Assembly (NCBI RefSeq): GCF_000732925.1
Contig: NZ_CP008953.1
Coordinates: forward strand, 6,758,001 to 6,822,000
Direction of reading: 5' to 3'
Length of the DNA: 64,000 nucleotides
Source of the DNA: Amycolatopsis japonica
GTDB taxonomy: Bacteria > Actinomycetota > Actinomycetes > Mycobacteriales > Pseudonocardiaceae
Within the stretch, counting starts at the first letter, position 1; each line of letters opens with the position of its first letter. Below, piece after piece: positions 1 to 9,311 of the stretch. The notes under the pieces were generated by a model that searched no databases, was not told the DNA's origin, and worked only from the letters and a program-made list of their open reading frames with translations. The translations under genes and the position numbers were made by a program.

Positions 1-1964
1 CAGTAGCTGCCGAGCCCGTAGGCCTCGTGGTTCGTCACCGAATCCGTCACCTTGTAGGCCGCGTAACCCCGCGTCGAGCCGTTCATCCAGGCGGCCTGAT
101 TCGGTGGGTCGTAAGGCATTTCGTTCTGGTAGAAGTACGTCCGGCCGCGTTCGCCGGTCCAGATCGTCTGGTACCTCTGGTAATGCTCGACGAACAGGCC
201 GTACATCGTGACGTCGTCGCCGTTGACGATCAGGCCCGTGTCGGCGGTGTTGGTGTTCCACCCGACCCCGCTGCCGTGGTCGGCGCGCCAGATCCAGAGG
301 TGGTCGCCGATGACGTCGTCGCTGTTGACCACCAGGCTGTTCGTGGCCTTGCCGACGCCCGCCCCGCCGATGCGGAAGAACACGTCGTGCAGCGAAGTCG
401 GGTTGGCCGCGTGGTCCTGCGCGGAGTTCGCCGGGCCGACCTCCATCAGCGTGGTCGAGTTCGTGGTGCCCGCGTCGATCAGCACCCCGGCGATCTTGAC
501 GCCGTCGACGTCGGCCACCGTCATCGCCGTGATTCCGTTGTCCGGGATCAACGTCGCCAGGCCGAGGCCCAGCACGACGGTGTCCGGCCGGGTGACTCGC
601 AGCGTCTCGTTGAGGTGGTAGACGCCCGGTGTGATCAGGAGGTCCTTGCCTTCGGCGAGGGCCGCGTTGATCTGCGACGCCGTCGTGCCGGGCTTCGCGA
701 TGAAGAACCGGCTGATCGGCAGCGAGGATCCCGGCTGGCCGGCGCCCCACGTGATGCCGGAGGCGTTGGTGCGCTTGGAAGGCGCGAAGACCTGGTACGC
801 ACCCGCGGCGTCGACGTAGAGGAACGGCTTCTCCCGCACGACCGGTGTCGTGTTCACCGTGGTGTACGGCGGAGTGGGGAAACTGGTCGACGGCGCGCCG
901 CCGACCCCGGCGAACACCATGTTCCAGTTGGAGCCGCTCCAGCTCCCGAACTGCGAGTTGCGCGAGATCCACTGCTGCTGCGAGCCGGACCGCACCTGAC
1001 CGTCGACCTTCACGTCGGACATCCACCCACCGCTGGACCAGCCGCCGTCGTCGAGCTGCAGGTTGCCGCGGACATGCATGCGGCGGTACGGCGCAGCCTG
1101 CGAAACGGCCCACCGATCGGTGCCGCCGTTGGGGTTGACGGACAGGTTTTCCGCGCCACGCCAGAAGTTCTGCGTCGCGTTGCCCTGGAACCAGTCGGCC
1201 TCCGCGTGCACCGCGCCGTTGATCGTCACGTTGTCGGGAGACAAGCCGAGCCCCAGCACCTGCGTGTAGAACCCGACGTTCACATCGACGTTGTACGAGC
1301 CCGGCTTGAACAGCAGCGCCTTCCGGTTCGAGCCGAACTGACTGGTCTCCTGCTGCGAGAACACGCTGTTCACTTGCGACTGGATCGCCGACTGCGACAT
1401 CCCCGGATCGAAGACGAGCACGTTCGGCCCGAGGTCGGGATTCGCGGTACCGGTGACAGGGGTGAGCCGGAAGGACTGGGCGCCGGTGCCGTTGCAGGCG
1501 TACTGCTGGAGCTGGGTGCTGTCCTGGGTCGAGAGGCCCGGGATGTCCAAGCACTTGCCGCTGTTGCGGCTCACGAAGTGATACGTCCCGCCCGATTCCT
1601 CGACCGGCTGCCACTGCTGGTTGTTCCCGCCGCCGTAGGCCCACAGGTGGATCAGCCCACCGTCGGCCGTCGACACCTCGGCGACGTCCCACACCTGCGC
1701 CGGGGCATTACGGGTGTTGACCCGGTAGTAGCCGCCCGAGGTCGGCTGGAACTGCCACTGCTGGGAAAAGGTCTGGTTGCAGGCGTACTGCTGGACGACC
1801 GTCCCGTTCGCCGTCCCGGCGGCGCGCGCGTCCACGCATTTCCCGCCGGTGGTCGACACGGTGTACCAGGTGTCGGGAACGATGGCCGCCTGCGCTGCCG
1901 GAGCCACCACCAACAGTGCTCCGACCAGGGAAAACAGGGCTATCAGGGCTGCTCTGGCCCTCAT
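1..1964 (-). CDS. Secreted ricin-B lectin plus beta-helix (pectate-lyase-like) protein, 3' part missing
   Basis: The gene starts at the ATG at 1964 and is open to the left edge, so the C-terminus is missing. The N-terminus is a signal peptide (MRARAALIALFSLVGALL, then APAAQAA). Residues of about 30-160 form a ricin-type beta-trefoil with repeated QQW motifs (FSQQWQFQ, NNQQWQPV) and paired CVDA/CLDI strands, a carbohydrate-binding fold. The rest is a repetitive Asn/Gly-rich region of the parallel beta-helix type (for example DNVTINGAVHAEADW, DDVIGDHLWIWRADHG). Relatives are often called RICIN or coagulation-factor 5/8 domain proteins of actinomycetes and act outside the cell on polysaccharides; the substrate cannot be read from sequence. 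About 270 bases of non-coding sequence precede it. Confidence 0.8.
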   Translation of the reverse strand, partial: MRARAALIALFSLVGALLVVAPAAQAAIVPDTWYTVSTTGGKCVDARAAGTANGTVVQQYACNQTFSQQWQFQPTSGGYYRVNTRNAPAQVWDVAEVSTADGGLIHLWAYGGGNNQQWQPVEESGGTYHFVSRNSGKCLDIPGLSTQDSTQLQQYACNGTGAQSFRLTPVTGTANPDLGPNVLVFDPGMSQSAIQSQVNSVFSQQETSQFGSNRKALLFKPGSYNVDVNVGFYTQVLGLGLSPDNVTINGAVHAEADWFQGNATQNFWRGAENLSVNPNGGTDRWAVSQAAPYRRMHVRGNLQLDDGGWSSGGWMSDVKVDGQVRSGSQQQWISRNSQFGSWSGSNWNMVFAGVGGAPSTSFPTPPYTTVNTTPVVREKPFLYVDAAGAYQVFAPSKRTNASGITWGAGQPGSSLPISRFFIAKPGTTASQINAALAEGKDLLITPGVYHLNETLRVTRPDTVVLGLGLATLIPDNGITAMTVADVDGVKIAGVLIDAGTTNSTTLMEVGPANSAQDHAANPTSLHDVFFRIGGAGVGKATNSLVVNSDDVIGDHLWIWRADHGSGVGWNTNTADTGLIVNGDDVTMYGLFVEHYQRYQTIWTGERGRTYFYQNEMPYDPPNQAAWMNGSTRGYAAYKVTDSVTNHEAYGLGSY

Positions 1965-2233
1965 CAGGATCTCCTCCGCGTCATTCGGGCAGGGCGAGCT
2001 GAGGCGGAGCCCAGTGGAGACGCGGCGTAGCGGGCGGGGACCTCGGCGTCACGATGCCCGAAAACGTAACGGCGGTCACACGCGGAGTCAATACACGGCT
2101 AAAAATAAGTCGCAAAGATGCAGGTCAACGACGTTTGCCTGACCCATGGACGCATAGAGTGACCCCCGCGTGAACGGCCTCCGCGGGCGGTGTAATGTAT
2201 GGACACACGAGATGCGGAGTGCAAATCCGCTCC

Positions 2234-2306
2234 GGGGCTATGGCGCAGCTGGTAGCGCACCTCACTGGCAGTGAGGGGGTCAGGGGTTCGAGTCCCCTTA
2301 GCTCCA
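2234..2306 (+). tRNA. tRNA-Ala (anticodon GGC)
   Basis: A cloverleaf can be drawn: acceptor stem GGGGCTA with TAGCTCC (one G-U pair), D-arm GCGCAGCTGGTAGCGC, anticodon stem CCTCA/TGAGG around loop CTGGCAG giving anticodon GGC, and T-arm GGGGTTCGAGTCCCC. The discriminator base is A at 2306; CCA is not encoded. It decodes GCC. No copy of its 3' end was noticed elsewhere in the window, so no attachment site can be claimed. Confidence 0.95.
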
Positions 2307-2314
2307 CAGTACGG

Positions 2315-2360
2315 AAACCCTCCCTGATCTGCGGAAACTTCCGCAGATCAGGGAGGGTTT
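2315..2360 (+). terminator. Strong intrinsic terminator downstream of tRNA-Ala
   Basis: A perfect inverted repeat with 22-base arms (2315-2336 and 2339-2360) begins nine bases after the tRNA. The outer arms are AAACCC and GGGTTT, and the right arm runs into TTTTCTCG. Position and shape fit a tRNA terminator. Confidence 0.8.
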
Positions 2361-2531
2361 TCTCGTTTGATCGATGATCTTCGGTGATCACCTGAAGATC
2401 CACTACGGATCGATTCAGGAACCTTTGCTGGAGGATCGATCTTGCTGCTCTGCCTGCTCGATGACCAGCAGCAGGCGCCAGGCCGAGGGCGCGCGGGGCT
2501 CGCGGTGAAGCGAGGCAGGGGAACGTCTCAG

Positions 2532-2945
2532 CTACTCGATGTCGGGATCGTCGCCCTCGTGGTTGGGGTTGGCGTGGTGGCGGGTGTGCTTGCCCATCCA
2601 CCAGCCATAGCTCATGCCGACGATCCCACCGAACGCGTAACCGGCGCGGTCGTTGGCCCGCCCGGTGCGGAAGACCTGGTTGTGCCCGGCGTCGTGACCG
2701 AGGAACGCGATCTGCGCGAACATCACGCGAAGAACACCGCCGTGACCAGCTGCCACCAAGAATCGCCCAGCAGCACGAACGCCGCACAGCCGCCGGCGAA
2801 CGCCAGCAAGGTCAGGCTGATCTCCGCCGCGTAGTAGCCGTAGCGCCGGTCAAGCAGGCCTTCACGCCGCACAAGGCGGCTGAGAGCACCGAAGATACGT
2901 CCATGGGGGTCCTTCCCGAGTCCTGCGGCGCCGGGGACTGGGGCG
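2532..2945 (-). pseudogene. Remnant of a membrane fatty acid desaturase
   Basis: The minus strand encodes recognisable desaturase sequence in two frames. Upstream (about 2945-2726) it reads RIFGALSRLVRREGLL then RRYGYYAAEISLTLLAFAGG, with a membrane segment, and ends in a stop at VTAVFFA. The adjoining frame continues with MFAQIAFLGHDAGHNQVF and HTRHHANPNHEGDDPDIE before another stop at 2532. HDAGH and HTRHHANPNHE are the first two histidine boxes of diiron desaturases. The third box and the C-terminal half are missing, and one frameshift near 2728 separates the fragments. It is therefore a dead, truncated gene. An intact desaturase lies at 7067-8089. Confidence 0.8.
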
Positions 2946-3004
2946 GCCCCTCAATACCGGATCCGGATTCCCGGCCGCGCCGCCGACCAAACCGGACCGG
3001 CGTC

Positions 3005-3505
3005 TCAAGCGAACGGGATGGACTTCCGGCTCCACTTGGTCATGGTGGCCAGCCCGGAGTTGAGCAGGCGCACGACCTGGGCCCGGGACCAGCCCGTCTC
3101 CGCGGCGACCTCGGCGATCGGCCGGTGCCGGACCGCCACCGACCAGACGGTGAAGCGCTGGCGGGGCGGCAGGAGCTCCAGTTCGTCCCGCACCACGGCG
3201 TCGGCCAGGGCGTCGTCGAACACCGCCGGGTCACACCGACGGCTGCGGGCCCGCAGGGCGGTCGCCACGGCGACCCGGCCATGCCGCGCCGTGGCCAGGC
3301 GGTGACCGTGGGAATCCGGAGCGCCGGCGGACGAGACCACAAGTTCGGGGACCAGGCGGGTGCACAGCCGAGCGGCGGCACCTGGCGACCGGCCGGTGCG
3401 GCGCGCGAGGACGTACACCATGTCGAGGATGCGATCCACGTCGCTGGCCTCGGCGCTGCGGACCCGCGGAGGTTCGACGGGGCGGTGGTCCCCCGCCCCG
3501 GTCAC
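3005..3505 (-). CDS. Sigma-factor region-4-like HTH protein
   Basis: A 166-residue protein whose C-terminal half resembles sigma-70 region 4: LELLPPRQRFTVWSVAVRH is the usual LPxRQR helix, followed by PIAEVAAETGWSRAQVVRLL as the recognition HTH. No clear region 2 is seen, so it may be an atypical ECF-like sigma factor or a transcription adaptor. Its start overlaps the stop of the STAS-protein gene by four bases (ATGA), so the two are translationally coupled, as in anti-sigma-antagonist modules. No anti-sigma kinase is next to it. The N-terminal 60 residues have no recognisable domain. Confidence 0.6.
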   Translation of the reverse strand: MTGAGDHRPVEPPRVRSAEASDVDRILDMVYVLARRTGRSPGAAARLCTRLVPELVVSSAGAPDSHGHRLATARHGRVAVATALRARSRRCDPAVFDDALADAVVRDELELLPPRQRFTVWSVAVRHRPIAEVAAETGWSRAQVVRLLNSGLATMTKWSRKSIPFA

Positions 3506-4203
3506 CGGCCCGTCCCGGCTGGGACGCAGCAGGCGATACCCGCGGCTTCCAGCGCCTTCCTCAGGTCCTCGTCGGCGGTCAGGACCCGGATGCCACGCCG
3601 GTCCCGGGTGAAGGCGGCCCGCACGCTGCCGACGACATCCGCGGCCGTGAGCGTGCAGGCCGACACGTCGACCAGGACGGCGCCGGGGCAGAGTTCGGAC
3701 GCCCGCCGCAGTTCTTCCGTAAGCGACTCAGCCGCACCGGCCCGCGCTCCGCCGGTGGCGGTGACCAGGATCGTCGCATCCGCGACGACCGTCCGCACGA
3801 CCATCGGGATGGCGTCGGCCACCGCGTCGGCCAGGTGGCGGTGCACGGTCAGGAACCGGTCCACCCCGGTGAGGTGGATCGGCCGCCAAGAGGCCCGTGA
3901 GCCGGCGACCACGGCGAAACGGGTCCGATCACCCGTCAGCTGATGCGCCGTGAGGAGGACCGACAGGCCGGCGCAGGCGAGGAACGTGGTCGGAGCGAGG
4001 TCCACGACGAGCGCCACTGGCCGCTGAGCGATGGCGTCGGCCAGCGATTCACTCAGGGCGGGGGTGGTGGACAGGTCGATTGCGCCGGCCGCGGTGAGCA
4101 CGAGGACGTCTCCGTGGCGCATCGACGTGAGCCGCAGCAGCGGCCGGGAAACAGAGGTGCCCAGGCGTGGTCTGAGGCCATAGCCAAGTTCGGACTGGTT
4201 CAC
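3502..4203 (-). CDS. Double STAS-domain protein (anti-sigma-factor-antagonist type)
   Basis: A 233-residue soluble protein. Residues about 28-125 form one STAS domain (DVLVLTAAGAIDLSTTPALS, then VALVVDLAPTTFLACAGLSV). Residues about 125-230 form a weaker second STAS-like unit (GAVLVDVSACTLTAADVVG). In partner-switching systems a Ser/Thr in the loop after the first conserved strand is phosphorylated by an anti-sigma kinase; TTFLACAGLSV is the equivalent loop here. The downstream sigma-like gene overlaps by four bases. The likely role is control of a stress or morphological sigma pathway, inferred from family and position. Confidence 0.7.
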   Translation of the reverse strand: MNQSELGYGLRPRLGTSVSRPLLRLTSMRHGDVLVLTAAGAIDLSTTPALSESLADAIAQRPVALVVDLAPTTFLACAGLSVLLTAHQLTGDRTRFAVVAGSRASWRPIHLTGVDRFLTVHRHLADAVADAIPMVVRTVVADATILVTATGGARAGAAESLTEELRRASELCPGAVLVDVSACTLTAADVVGSVRAAFTRDRRGIRVLTADEDLRKALEAAGIACCVPAGTGR

Positions 4204-4522
4204 GATCAGCTCCTACGCTGACCTCCGCGGCGCGGAAGACGGCCAGCTGTCGATCGGTGATCGTCGCGAGCGCGTGGTCTCGGCCCTCCCGGCGCGGTAC
4301 CCACAGCTTAAGCCCTCACCGGCGTCTCGGCACGCGGGCCGGCGGGATGCTGCCACTTGCTGTAGGTACCGAAGGTGCGGACGGCGAAGTCCGTCAGCTC
4401 CACCGGGGTCAGGTCGATGGCACCGCTGCCCACCGCTTCGTCATGGCCATGGCGTTTCGCGCCTCCGGCGGAGCCGGACCGGCGTGAGGATTGGCAGTCC
4501 GGCCGAGGGACGGAGCCGGGCC

Positions 4523-4830
4523 GTGGACGCGCGACTCTTGCGGCTGGAGGGTGACGCACTCACCTTTGGTGTGGAGGAGGAATTCGTCCTCGCCGACCCC
4601 GTGACCGGCGCGGTGGCGCTCGCGGCGTCCCGCGTCCTGGAACTGCTCGACGGTGAATCCGCGGTGATGGCGGAGTTCCTGCGCTTCCGGATCGAAACCG
4701 CCACCGTCGTCCACACCGGCCTCGACGAGCTCCGGACAGAGCTGCCGGGTTGCGCGGCCTGGCGGCCGGCGCGGCCGCCGACGCTATTCAGCTGGCGTTC
4801 GTCTCGGCCCCGGTCGCGGTGTCCAGAGCG
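4523..4830 (+). pseudogene. Remnant of a GCS2-type carboxylate-amine ligase (YbdK family)
   Basis: From a GTG at 4523 the plus strand reads GDALTFGVEEEFVLADPVTG and then a helix with VLELLDGESAVMAEFLRF and TGLDELRTEL. TFGVEEEFxLxDP is the hallmark N-terminus of glutamate-cysteine ligase type 2 / YbdK proteins. After about 75 residues the frame is lost near 4745; the adjoining frame carries RGLAAGAAADAIQLAFVSAP, which fits the next family helix. About 300 further residues are absent. The remaining sequence to 5096 shows no gene. The stretch 4204-4522 also contains no gene I recognise; a minus-strand frame ending at 4308 (ELTDFAVRTFGTYSKWQHP) could be another tail fragment. Confidence 0.65.
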
Positions 4831-5096
4831 GACCGGACGACGGCGAAGTCGAGGAGACCTTGCCGGATTTCGACCGGGCGGACGGCTCTTTCCGCTGCGT
4901 TGGTTGGTGAACGACACCGGGCGTGGCGAGCACTGCTGCTGATGGGCCACCACCTCATCGCCCGGTGCCCGAAGGGAGGCTCGGCGGACGGGCATCGCCC
5001 CGGCTGCGCAAGGGCGGGGACTCCGTCCGGCACCAGGCCGAGCCGCCGGCTCCTGACTGTCCTCACCAGACCACCACAGGCCCGGCGGCGTGCACG

Positions 5097-6254
5097 TCAT
5101 CGGTCGCCGGGGTCCGGGGCGCGGTCTTCCGGCTCGGCAGGAGGAGCGGCTCCCGCAGGCGAGCGGTTCTCCGGCCGGGTGGTCAGGCTGCGCACACCCG
5201 AGTTGAAGACGGCGAGCAGGGGCACGGCGAGCAACGCGCCGACGATCCCGGCGGTGACGAGCCCGATGGCGAGGGCGAGGACGACGGCCAGGGGGTGCAG
5301 CCGGACGGCCCGGCCGAGCAGCAGTGGTTGCAGGACATGGCTTTCCACCTGCATGACGCCGACGACGACGGCGAGCACGATGACGGCCGTCCAGACGCCG
5401 TTGGCCACCAGGGCCACGAGGACGGCGATCCCGCCGGCGATCACCGAGCCGATGACGGGGACGAACGCGCCGAGGAAGACCAGCGTGCTCAGCGGAGCCG
5501 CCAAGGGGACCCCGAGGATCACCAGGCCGAGGCCGATGCCGGCGGCGTCGGCGAACGCGACGGCGGCGGTACCGCGGATGTAGTGCGCCAGCGTGGTGAA
5601 CCCGCTGCGCCCGGCGGCGTCGACGCGCTCCCGCAGGCGGGCGGGCACACCCCGGATGAGGAACGCCCAGATCGTGTTTCCCTGGGCGAGGAAGAAGATC
5701 AGGCAGAACACCGTGAGCAGGGCCTCGGCGAGCAGTTCCCCGACGGTGACCGCGGTCGTGAGGGCGCCCGAGGCGATCACGGACTTGTTCCGGCCGAGCA
5801 TGGCGGTCAAGTTGCCGAGCAGCTGGTCGAGCTGGCCCTGGCTCAGGTGCGGCGGGCCGGTCCGCAGCCAGGTGTGCAGGTCGGTCAGGCTCACGGTGAT
5901 CTGGTCGATCAGCGCGGGCATGCCCACGGTGACGGTGATGACGACGAACGTCACGACCCCGCCGGCCAGCGCGATGCCCACGATCAGCACGATCGCGGTG
6001 GCCAGTGCGCGCGGGACCTTCCTGGCCGCGAGCCAGGTGACAGCGGGCGAGAACAGCCCGGCGAGCAGCAGTGCCACCGCGACCGGGACGACCACCGAGG
6101 CCAGCCGGGTGGCCACGAAGCCGAGGACGGTCAGGGCCACCGCCACGACCAGCAGGCGCCACGAGACCGCGGCGGCGACGCGGAGCCCGTACGGCACCGG
6201 AGAAGACCCGGGGCCGTCCGGCGGATCAGCGCGCTGTGGTGAGGGGGAATTCAT
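5097..6254 (-). CDS. AI-2E family transporter
   Basis: A 385-residue polytopic membrane protein. Hydrophobic segments begin with VSWRLLVVAVALTVLGFVAT and VVPVAVALLLAGLF. A central soluble amphipathic region (about 115-185) is followed by paired segments around residues 190-350, including SVIAGGIAVLVALVANG. This is the AI-2E / YdiK / PerM layout, and the length fits the family. Relatives export small molecules or ions (Na+/H+ for some members); the substrate here is unknown. The ATG at 6254 is preceded by AGGAGC and overlaps the stop of the DUF6292 gene by four bases, so this start is preferred over longer frames. The C-terminus is Pro/Glu-rich. Confidence 0.8.
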   Translation of the reverse strand: MNSPSPQRADPPDGPGSSPVPYGLRVAAAVSWRLLVVAVALTVLGFVATRLASVVVPVAVALLLAGLFSPAVTWLAARKVPRALATAIVLIVGIALAGGVVTFVVITVTVGMPALIDQITVSLTDLHTWLRTGPPHLSQGQLDQLLGNLTAMLGRNKSVIASGALTTAVTVGELLAEALLTVFCLIFFLAQGNTIWAFLIRGVPARLRERVDAAGRSGFTTLAHYIRGTAAVAFADAAGIGLGLVILGVPLAAPLSTLVFLGAFVPVIGSVIAGGIAVLVALVANGVWTAVIVLAVVVGVMQVESHVLQPLLLGRAVRLHPLAVVLALAIGLVTAGIVGALLAVPLLAVFNSGVRSLTTRPENRSPAGAAPPAEPEDRAPDPGDR

Positions 6255-6814
6255 GAAGATCCTGCTCCTGGCGGTGGCCGGGCACGAGGCCGGCCGGGTG
6301 AGAGCGGGGTCCGGGCGCGCTGTTCCCCGAGCATACCGCCGGGCGGGTGCCCCCGCGGGCCGGTGGAGCACCCGGGAGCCGGGCCGCGGCAGCCGTCCGG
6401 GGTGTCGCCGAGGTAGGGCCGCAGCCGCTCGGCCAGCACCCGGCGGGGCACCGCGGCGGGCGGTTCGGCAGGCGCATGGCCGGGGGGACGCCCGACGGCG
6501 GTGTCGGCGACGAACCGCGCCACCGCGTCCGGGGCGGGTACGACGTCGTCGCCGTGGTGCGCGAGGACGATCGGGGCCGCGCCGGGGTCGGTTTCCACCG
6601 CGAGGGACCACCCCCGGCGTTCGTTCCAGACCAGCATGACGTCGTGACCGGGCCGGCCGGGCCATCGCCGCGGCAGCCCGAGGTAGGCGGTGGCGGTGTC
6701 GCTGATCTCCACCGTGGTGCTTTCGTCCGGGACACCGACCGCGGCCGCCACCGCCCGCACATACGCGCCGAGGGCGCGCTCGAGCGTTCGGGCGTCGGGT
6801 TCGGGGTGTTCCAT
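6251..6814 (-). CDS. DUF6292 family protein
   Basis: A 187-residue soluble protein. The region of about 10-120 (ALGAYVRAVAAAVGVPDEST, LGLPRRWPGRPGHDVMLVWN, GWSLAVETDPGAAP) matches the pattern I associate with DUF6292 of Amycolatopsis and Pseudonocardia. The function is unknown. The remaining 65 residues are Pro/Arg/Gly-rich and low in complexity. Start 6814 was chosen because homologous sequence begins there; a longer frame reaches 6889. It is coupled by ATGA overlap to the AI-2E gene downstream. Confidence 0.6.
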   Translation of the reverse strand: MEHPEPDARTLERALGAYVRAVAAAVGVPDESTTVEISDTATAYLGLPRRWPGRPGHDVMLVWNERRGWSLAVETDPGAAPIVLAHHGDDVVPAPDAVARFVADTAVGRPPGHAPAEPPAAVPRRVLAERLRPYLGDTPDGCRGPAPGCSTGPRGHPPGGMLGEQRARTPLSPGRPRARPPPGAGSS

Positions 6815-7066
6815 GACCGCCACGCTAGAGGGCCTCCGACCGGCGTGCCGGATGGGCCCGGGGCCCATCCGCCTTCGAAGAGGAACCATTCCGGAGGCCC
6901 GTTCGTTAGGGGAATTGGTTGCTCTCGCACATGCAGCGAGCTCTCAGCGTGAGAACGTTCCGGCAACCTCCACCATCTCCCGGTTTAGACCGCCGTCAGC
7001 GGGCTACCCGGAATTTGATCGCCCCGGACCCTGGCGGCCAGATACGTCACGGAAAGAGCGATCGAC

Positions 7067-8089
7067 ATGACACAAACGCTGCAACGGCCACCCAACACCG
7101 TGGAGCCGATGCTCGCGGGCGAAAAGTCCGGCACCGAAACCTTCCTGGTCAAGCTGTTCGCCGTCGTTCCGCTGCTGGCACTGGCCGCGGCGGTCCCCTT
7201 CGCGTGGGGCTGGGGCCTCGGCTGGACCGACGTCGCCCTGACCATCGGGTTCTACTTCCTGACCGGCCTGGGTGTGACCATCGGCTTCCACCGCTACTTC
7301 ACCCACGGCGCGTTCAAGGCGAACCGCGGCCTGCGGATCGCGCTCGCCGTCACCGGCAGCATGGCCATGCAGGGTCCGGTGATCGGCTGGGTCGCCGACC
7401 ACCGCCGTCACCACGCCTTCGCCGACCGCGAGGGTGATCCGCATTCCCCGTGGCGTTACGGCACTTCGGCCGCCGCGCTCGCGAAGGGTTTCTGGCACGC
7501 CCACATGGGCTGGCTGTTCGACCGGGAGAAGACCAACGCGCAGCGGTTCGCCCCCGACCTGCTCGCCGATCGCGACATCGCCCGGATCGACCGCTGGTTC
7601 CCGGCGTTGACCGTGGTCACCTTGCTGGCCCCGGCCGTGATCGGCGGGCTGGTGACGATGTCCTGGTGGGGCGCGCTGACCGCGTTCTTCTGGGCGAGCC
7701 TCGTCCGGGTGGCCGTGCTGCACCACGTCACCTGGTCGGTGAACTCCCTGTGCCACATGATCGGTGACCGGCCCTACGCCGCCCGCGACAAGTCGGCGAA
7801 CTTCTGGCCCCTGGCCATCGCCTCCATGGGTGAGTCGTGGCACAACTCCCACCACGCCGACCCCACCGGCGCCCGCCACGGCGTCCGCCGCGGCCAGCTC
7901 GACATGTCCGCGCGCTTCATCTGGCTGTTCGAGAAGCTCGGCTGGGCCACCGACGTCCGCTGGCCCAAGCCGGAACGCCTGGCACGCAAGCTCAACCCCG
8001 GCTACTTCGCGGCACCCCGCGGGTTCGGCAAGCTCGAGCGCGGCCTGTTCACCGAGACCCCGGACCGGCAGCACGGGAGCCGGTCATGA
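7067..8089 (+). CDS. Acyl-CoA / fatty acid desaturase (diiron)
   Basis: A 340-residue integral membrane desaturase. It has the three histidine boxes of the delta-9 acyl-CoA desaturase class: HRYFTHG (about residue 84), HRRHH (about 121) and HNSHHAD (about 262), with hydrophobic pairs before each. A fused cytochrome b5 domain is absent, so electrons must come from a separate ferredoxin or flavoprotein. It introduces a cis double bond into acyl chains and so adjusts membrane fluidity. The start follows GGAAAG at good spacing, and the length is complete. Its stop overlaps the next small frame. About 250 bases of non-coding sequence precede it. Confidence 0.88.
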   Translation: MTQTLQRPPNTVEPMLAGEKSGTETFLVKLFAVVPLLALAAAVPFAWGWGLGWTDVALTIGFYFLTGLGVTIGFHRYFTHGAFKANRGLRIALAVTGSMAMQGPVIGWVADHRRHHAFADREGDPHSPWRYGTSAAALAKGFWHAHMGWLFDREKTNAQRFAPDLLADRDIARIDRWFPALTVVTLLAPAVIGGLVTMSWWGALTAFFWASLVRVAVLHHVTWSVNSLCHMIGDRPYAARDKSANFWPLAIASMGESWHNSHHADPTGARHGVRRGQLDMSARFIWLFEKLGWATDVRWPKPERLARKLNPGYFAAPRGFGKLERGLFTETPDRQHGSRS

Positions 8090-8361
8090 CCGCCGTTGGT
8101 GACGAGGTCCGCCTGCAGCTGAAACCGGCCGCCGCCGGCGGGTACGTCGACGGCGCGTGGTGGCCGCGCTCCCGCGACGCCGGGGTCGAGTTCCCCGGCG
8201 TGCTCGCGGCGGTGCGCGACCAAGCGGACACCCTCGCGCTCGTCGGCACGCAGCAGCGGCGCCTGATCCTGGTCGTGGTGGCGCCGGACACCACGACCAG
8301 CGCCGAGGACATTCTCGCCGGCCCGGGTGCGCCGCCGGCGGCGCACCCGGGCCGGCCCTGA
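8086..8361 (+). pseudogene. Internally deleted DUF5994 paralogue
   Basis: A 91-residue frame starting at the ATG at 8086, overlapping the desaturase stop. Its N-terminal part (RLQLKPAAAGGYVDGAWWPR) matches the start of the intact DUF5994 protein at 11042-11584 (RLRLKPEAPTTGWVDGAWWP). Its second part (LALVGTQQRRLILVVVAP) matches that protein's LTVIGLGARRRLTLLVIPPD. About 40 residues between the two blocks are absent and the C-terminus is short, so I take this as a copy with an in-frame deletion. It may still be translated. Confidence 0.6.
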
Positions 8362-8543
8362 CCACGTGAAGCGTCGCCGCTCGCCGGGTGCCCTGGTGGC
8401 CGGGCGGGTACGCTCGGTGGACGCAGCCGCGGTAGCGGTGCTGATCCGGGCCCGGTGGCGTCCGCGTTGGTGGGGCGCTCTCGAACACCGACCCGGAGGG
8501 AACCCGATGCGGGAACGCGGCGCTCGCCGGTGGTGGGTGCGCG

Positions 8544-9269
8544 GTGGCTGAGGTCGAGAACCTGCGCGCGAGCGTGCTGGCCGCGCTGGGCGAGGACGGA
8601 ATCGGCAGCGGGGTCGACGTCGTCGGCCGCGTGTGCCGGGCGTGTGTGCGCTTGCTGCCGGTGGACGGCGCGGCGGTGTCGGTGGTGGCCGGTACCGGGA
8701 ACCGCGAGATCGTCTACGCCAGTGACGCGGTGAGCACGGCGCTGGCGGAGCTGCAGTTTTCCCTCGGTGAAGGTCCGTGTTTCGAGGCTCAGGCCGCGGG
8801 CGGGCCGGTCCTGGTGCCGGATCTGGCCGCCGGGCCGCCGCCGGCGTGGCCGGTGTTCGCCGCGGAGGCCGCGGCGCAGCCGGTGGCCGCGTTGTTCACG
8901 TTCCCGGTGCAGATCGGGGCGGTGTGGGTGGCGACCCTCGACACCTACCGGTCGACGCCGGGCTCGCTCGACGCCACCGACCTGTCGACGGCATTGCAGG
9001 TGGCCGACATCGCGGCACTCGCCCTGTCGGGGCTACCGGACGGAGGCGAACGCTGGCTCGACGGCGACGGGCAGTGGATGGACGGCGCGGGGATGCGGTT
9101 CCGGGAGGTGCACCAGGCCACCGGGATGCTGATCGCGCACCTGGACCTGCCCGCCTCGGCCGCGTTGGCGCGGCTGCGGGCCTACGCGTTCGGCCACGGG
9201 CGTTCCCTGCTGGAGGTCGCGGCCGACATCGTCGCCAGGCGGCTGCGATTGGACGAGGAGTTCCGGTGA
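8544..9269 (+). CDS. GAF and ANTAR domain protein (transcription antiterminator)
   Basis: A 241-residue protein. A GAF sensor domain covers about residues 20-160 (VDVVGRVCRACVRLLPVDGA, FSLGEGPCFEAQAAGGPVLV). An ANTAR domain covers about 165-235 (EVHQATGMLIAHLDLPASAA, then LRAYAFGHGRSLLEVAADI). ANTAR domains bind paired RNA hairpins in leader transcripts and prevent termination. Start is a GTG at 8544 without a strong ribosome site. The next gene encodes a second GAF-ANTAR protein, about 40 bases downstream, so they probably form one transcript. The ligand of the GAF domain is unknown. Confidence 0.78.
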   Translation: MAEVENLRASVLAALGEDGIGSGVDVVGRVCRACVRLLPVDGAAVSVVAGTGNREIVYASDAVSTALAELQFSLGEGPCFEAQAAGGPVLVPDLAAGPPPAWPVFAAEAAAQPVAALFTFPVQIGAVWVATLDTYRSTPGSLDATDLSTALQVADIAALALSGLPDGGERWLDGDGQWMDGAGMRFREVHQATGMLIAHLDLPASAALARLRAYAFGHGRSLLEVAADIVARRLRLDEEFR

Positions 9270-9311
9270 GGAGCACCATGAAGGCGGCTGAGGATTCAGG
9301 AGATGGTGGGC

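Noticed and set aside
27..2030. Long plus-strand open frame of over 600 codons
   Set aside because: It is the shadow of the minus-strand ricin/beta-helix gene; the plus translation is Arg/Val/Asp-rich without domains, while the minus frame has a signal peptide and clear lectin motifs.
2234..2306. tRNA-Ala as integration site of a present mobile element
   Set aside because: No integrase and no repeated tRNA 3' end were found in the window.
4308..4559. Minus-strand frame ending ELTDFAVRTFGTYSKWQHP
   Set aside because: Looks like a C-terminal tail, but the upstream part is random and no family was recognised.
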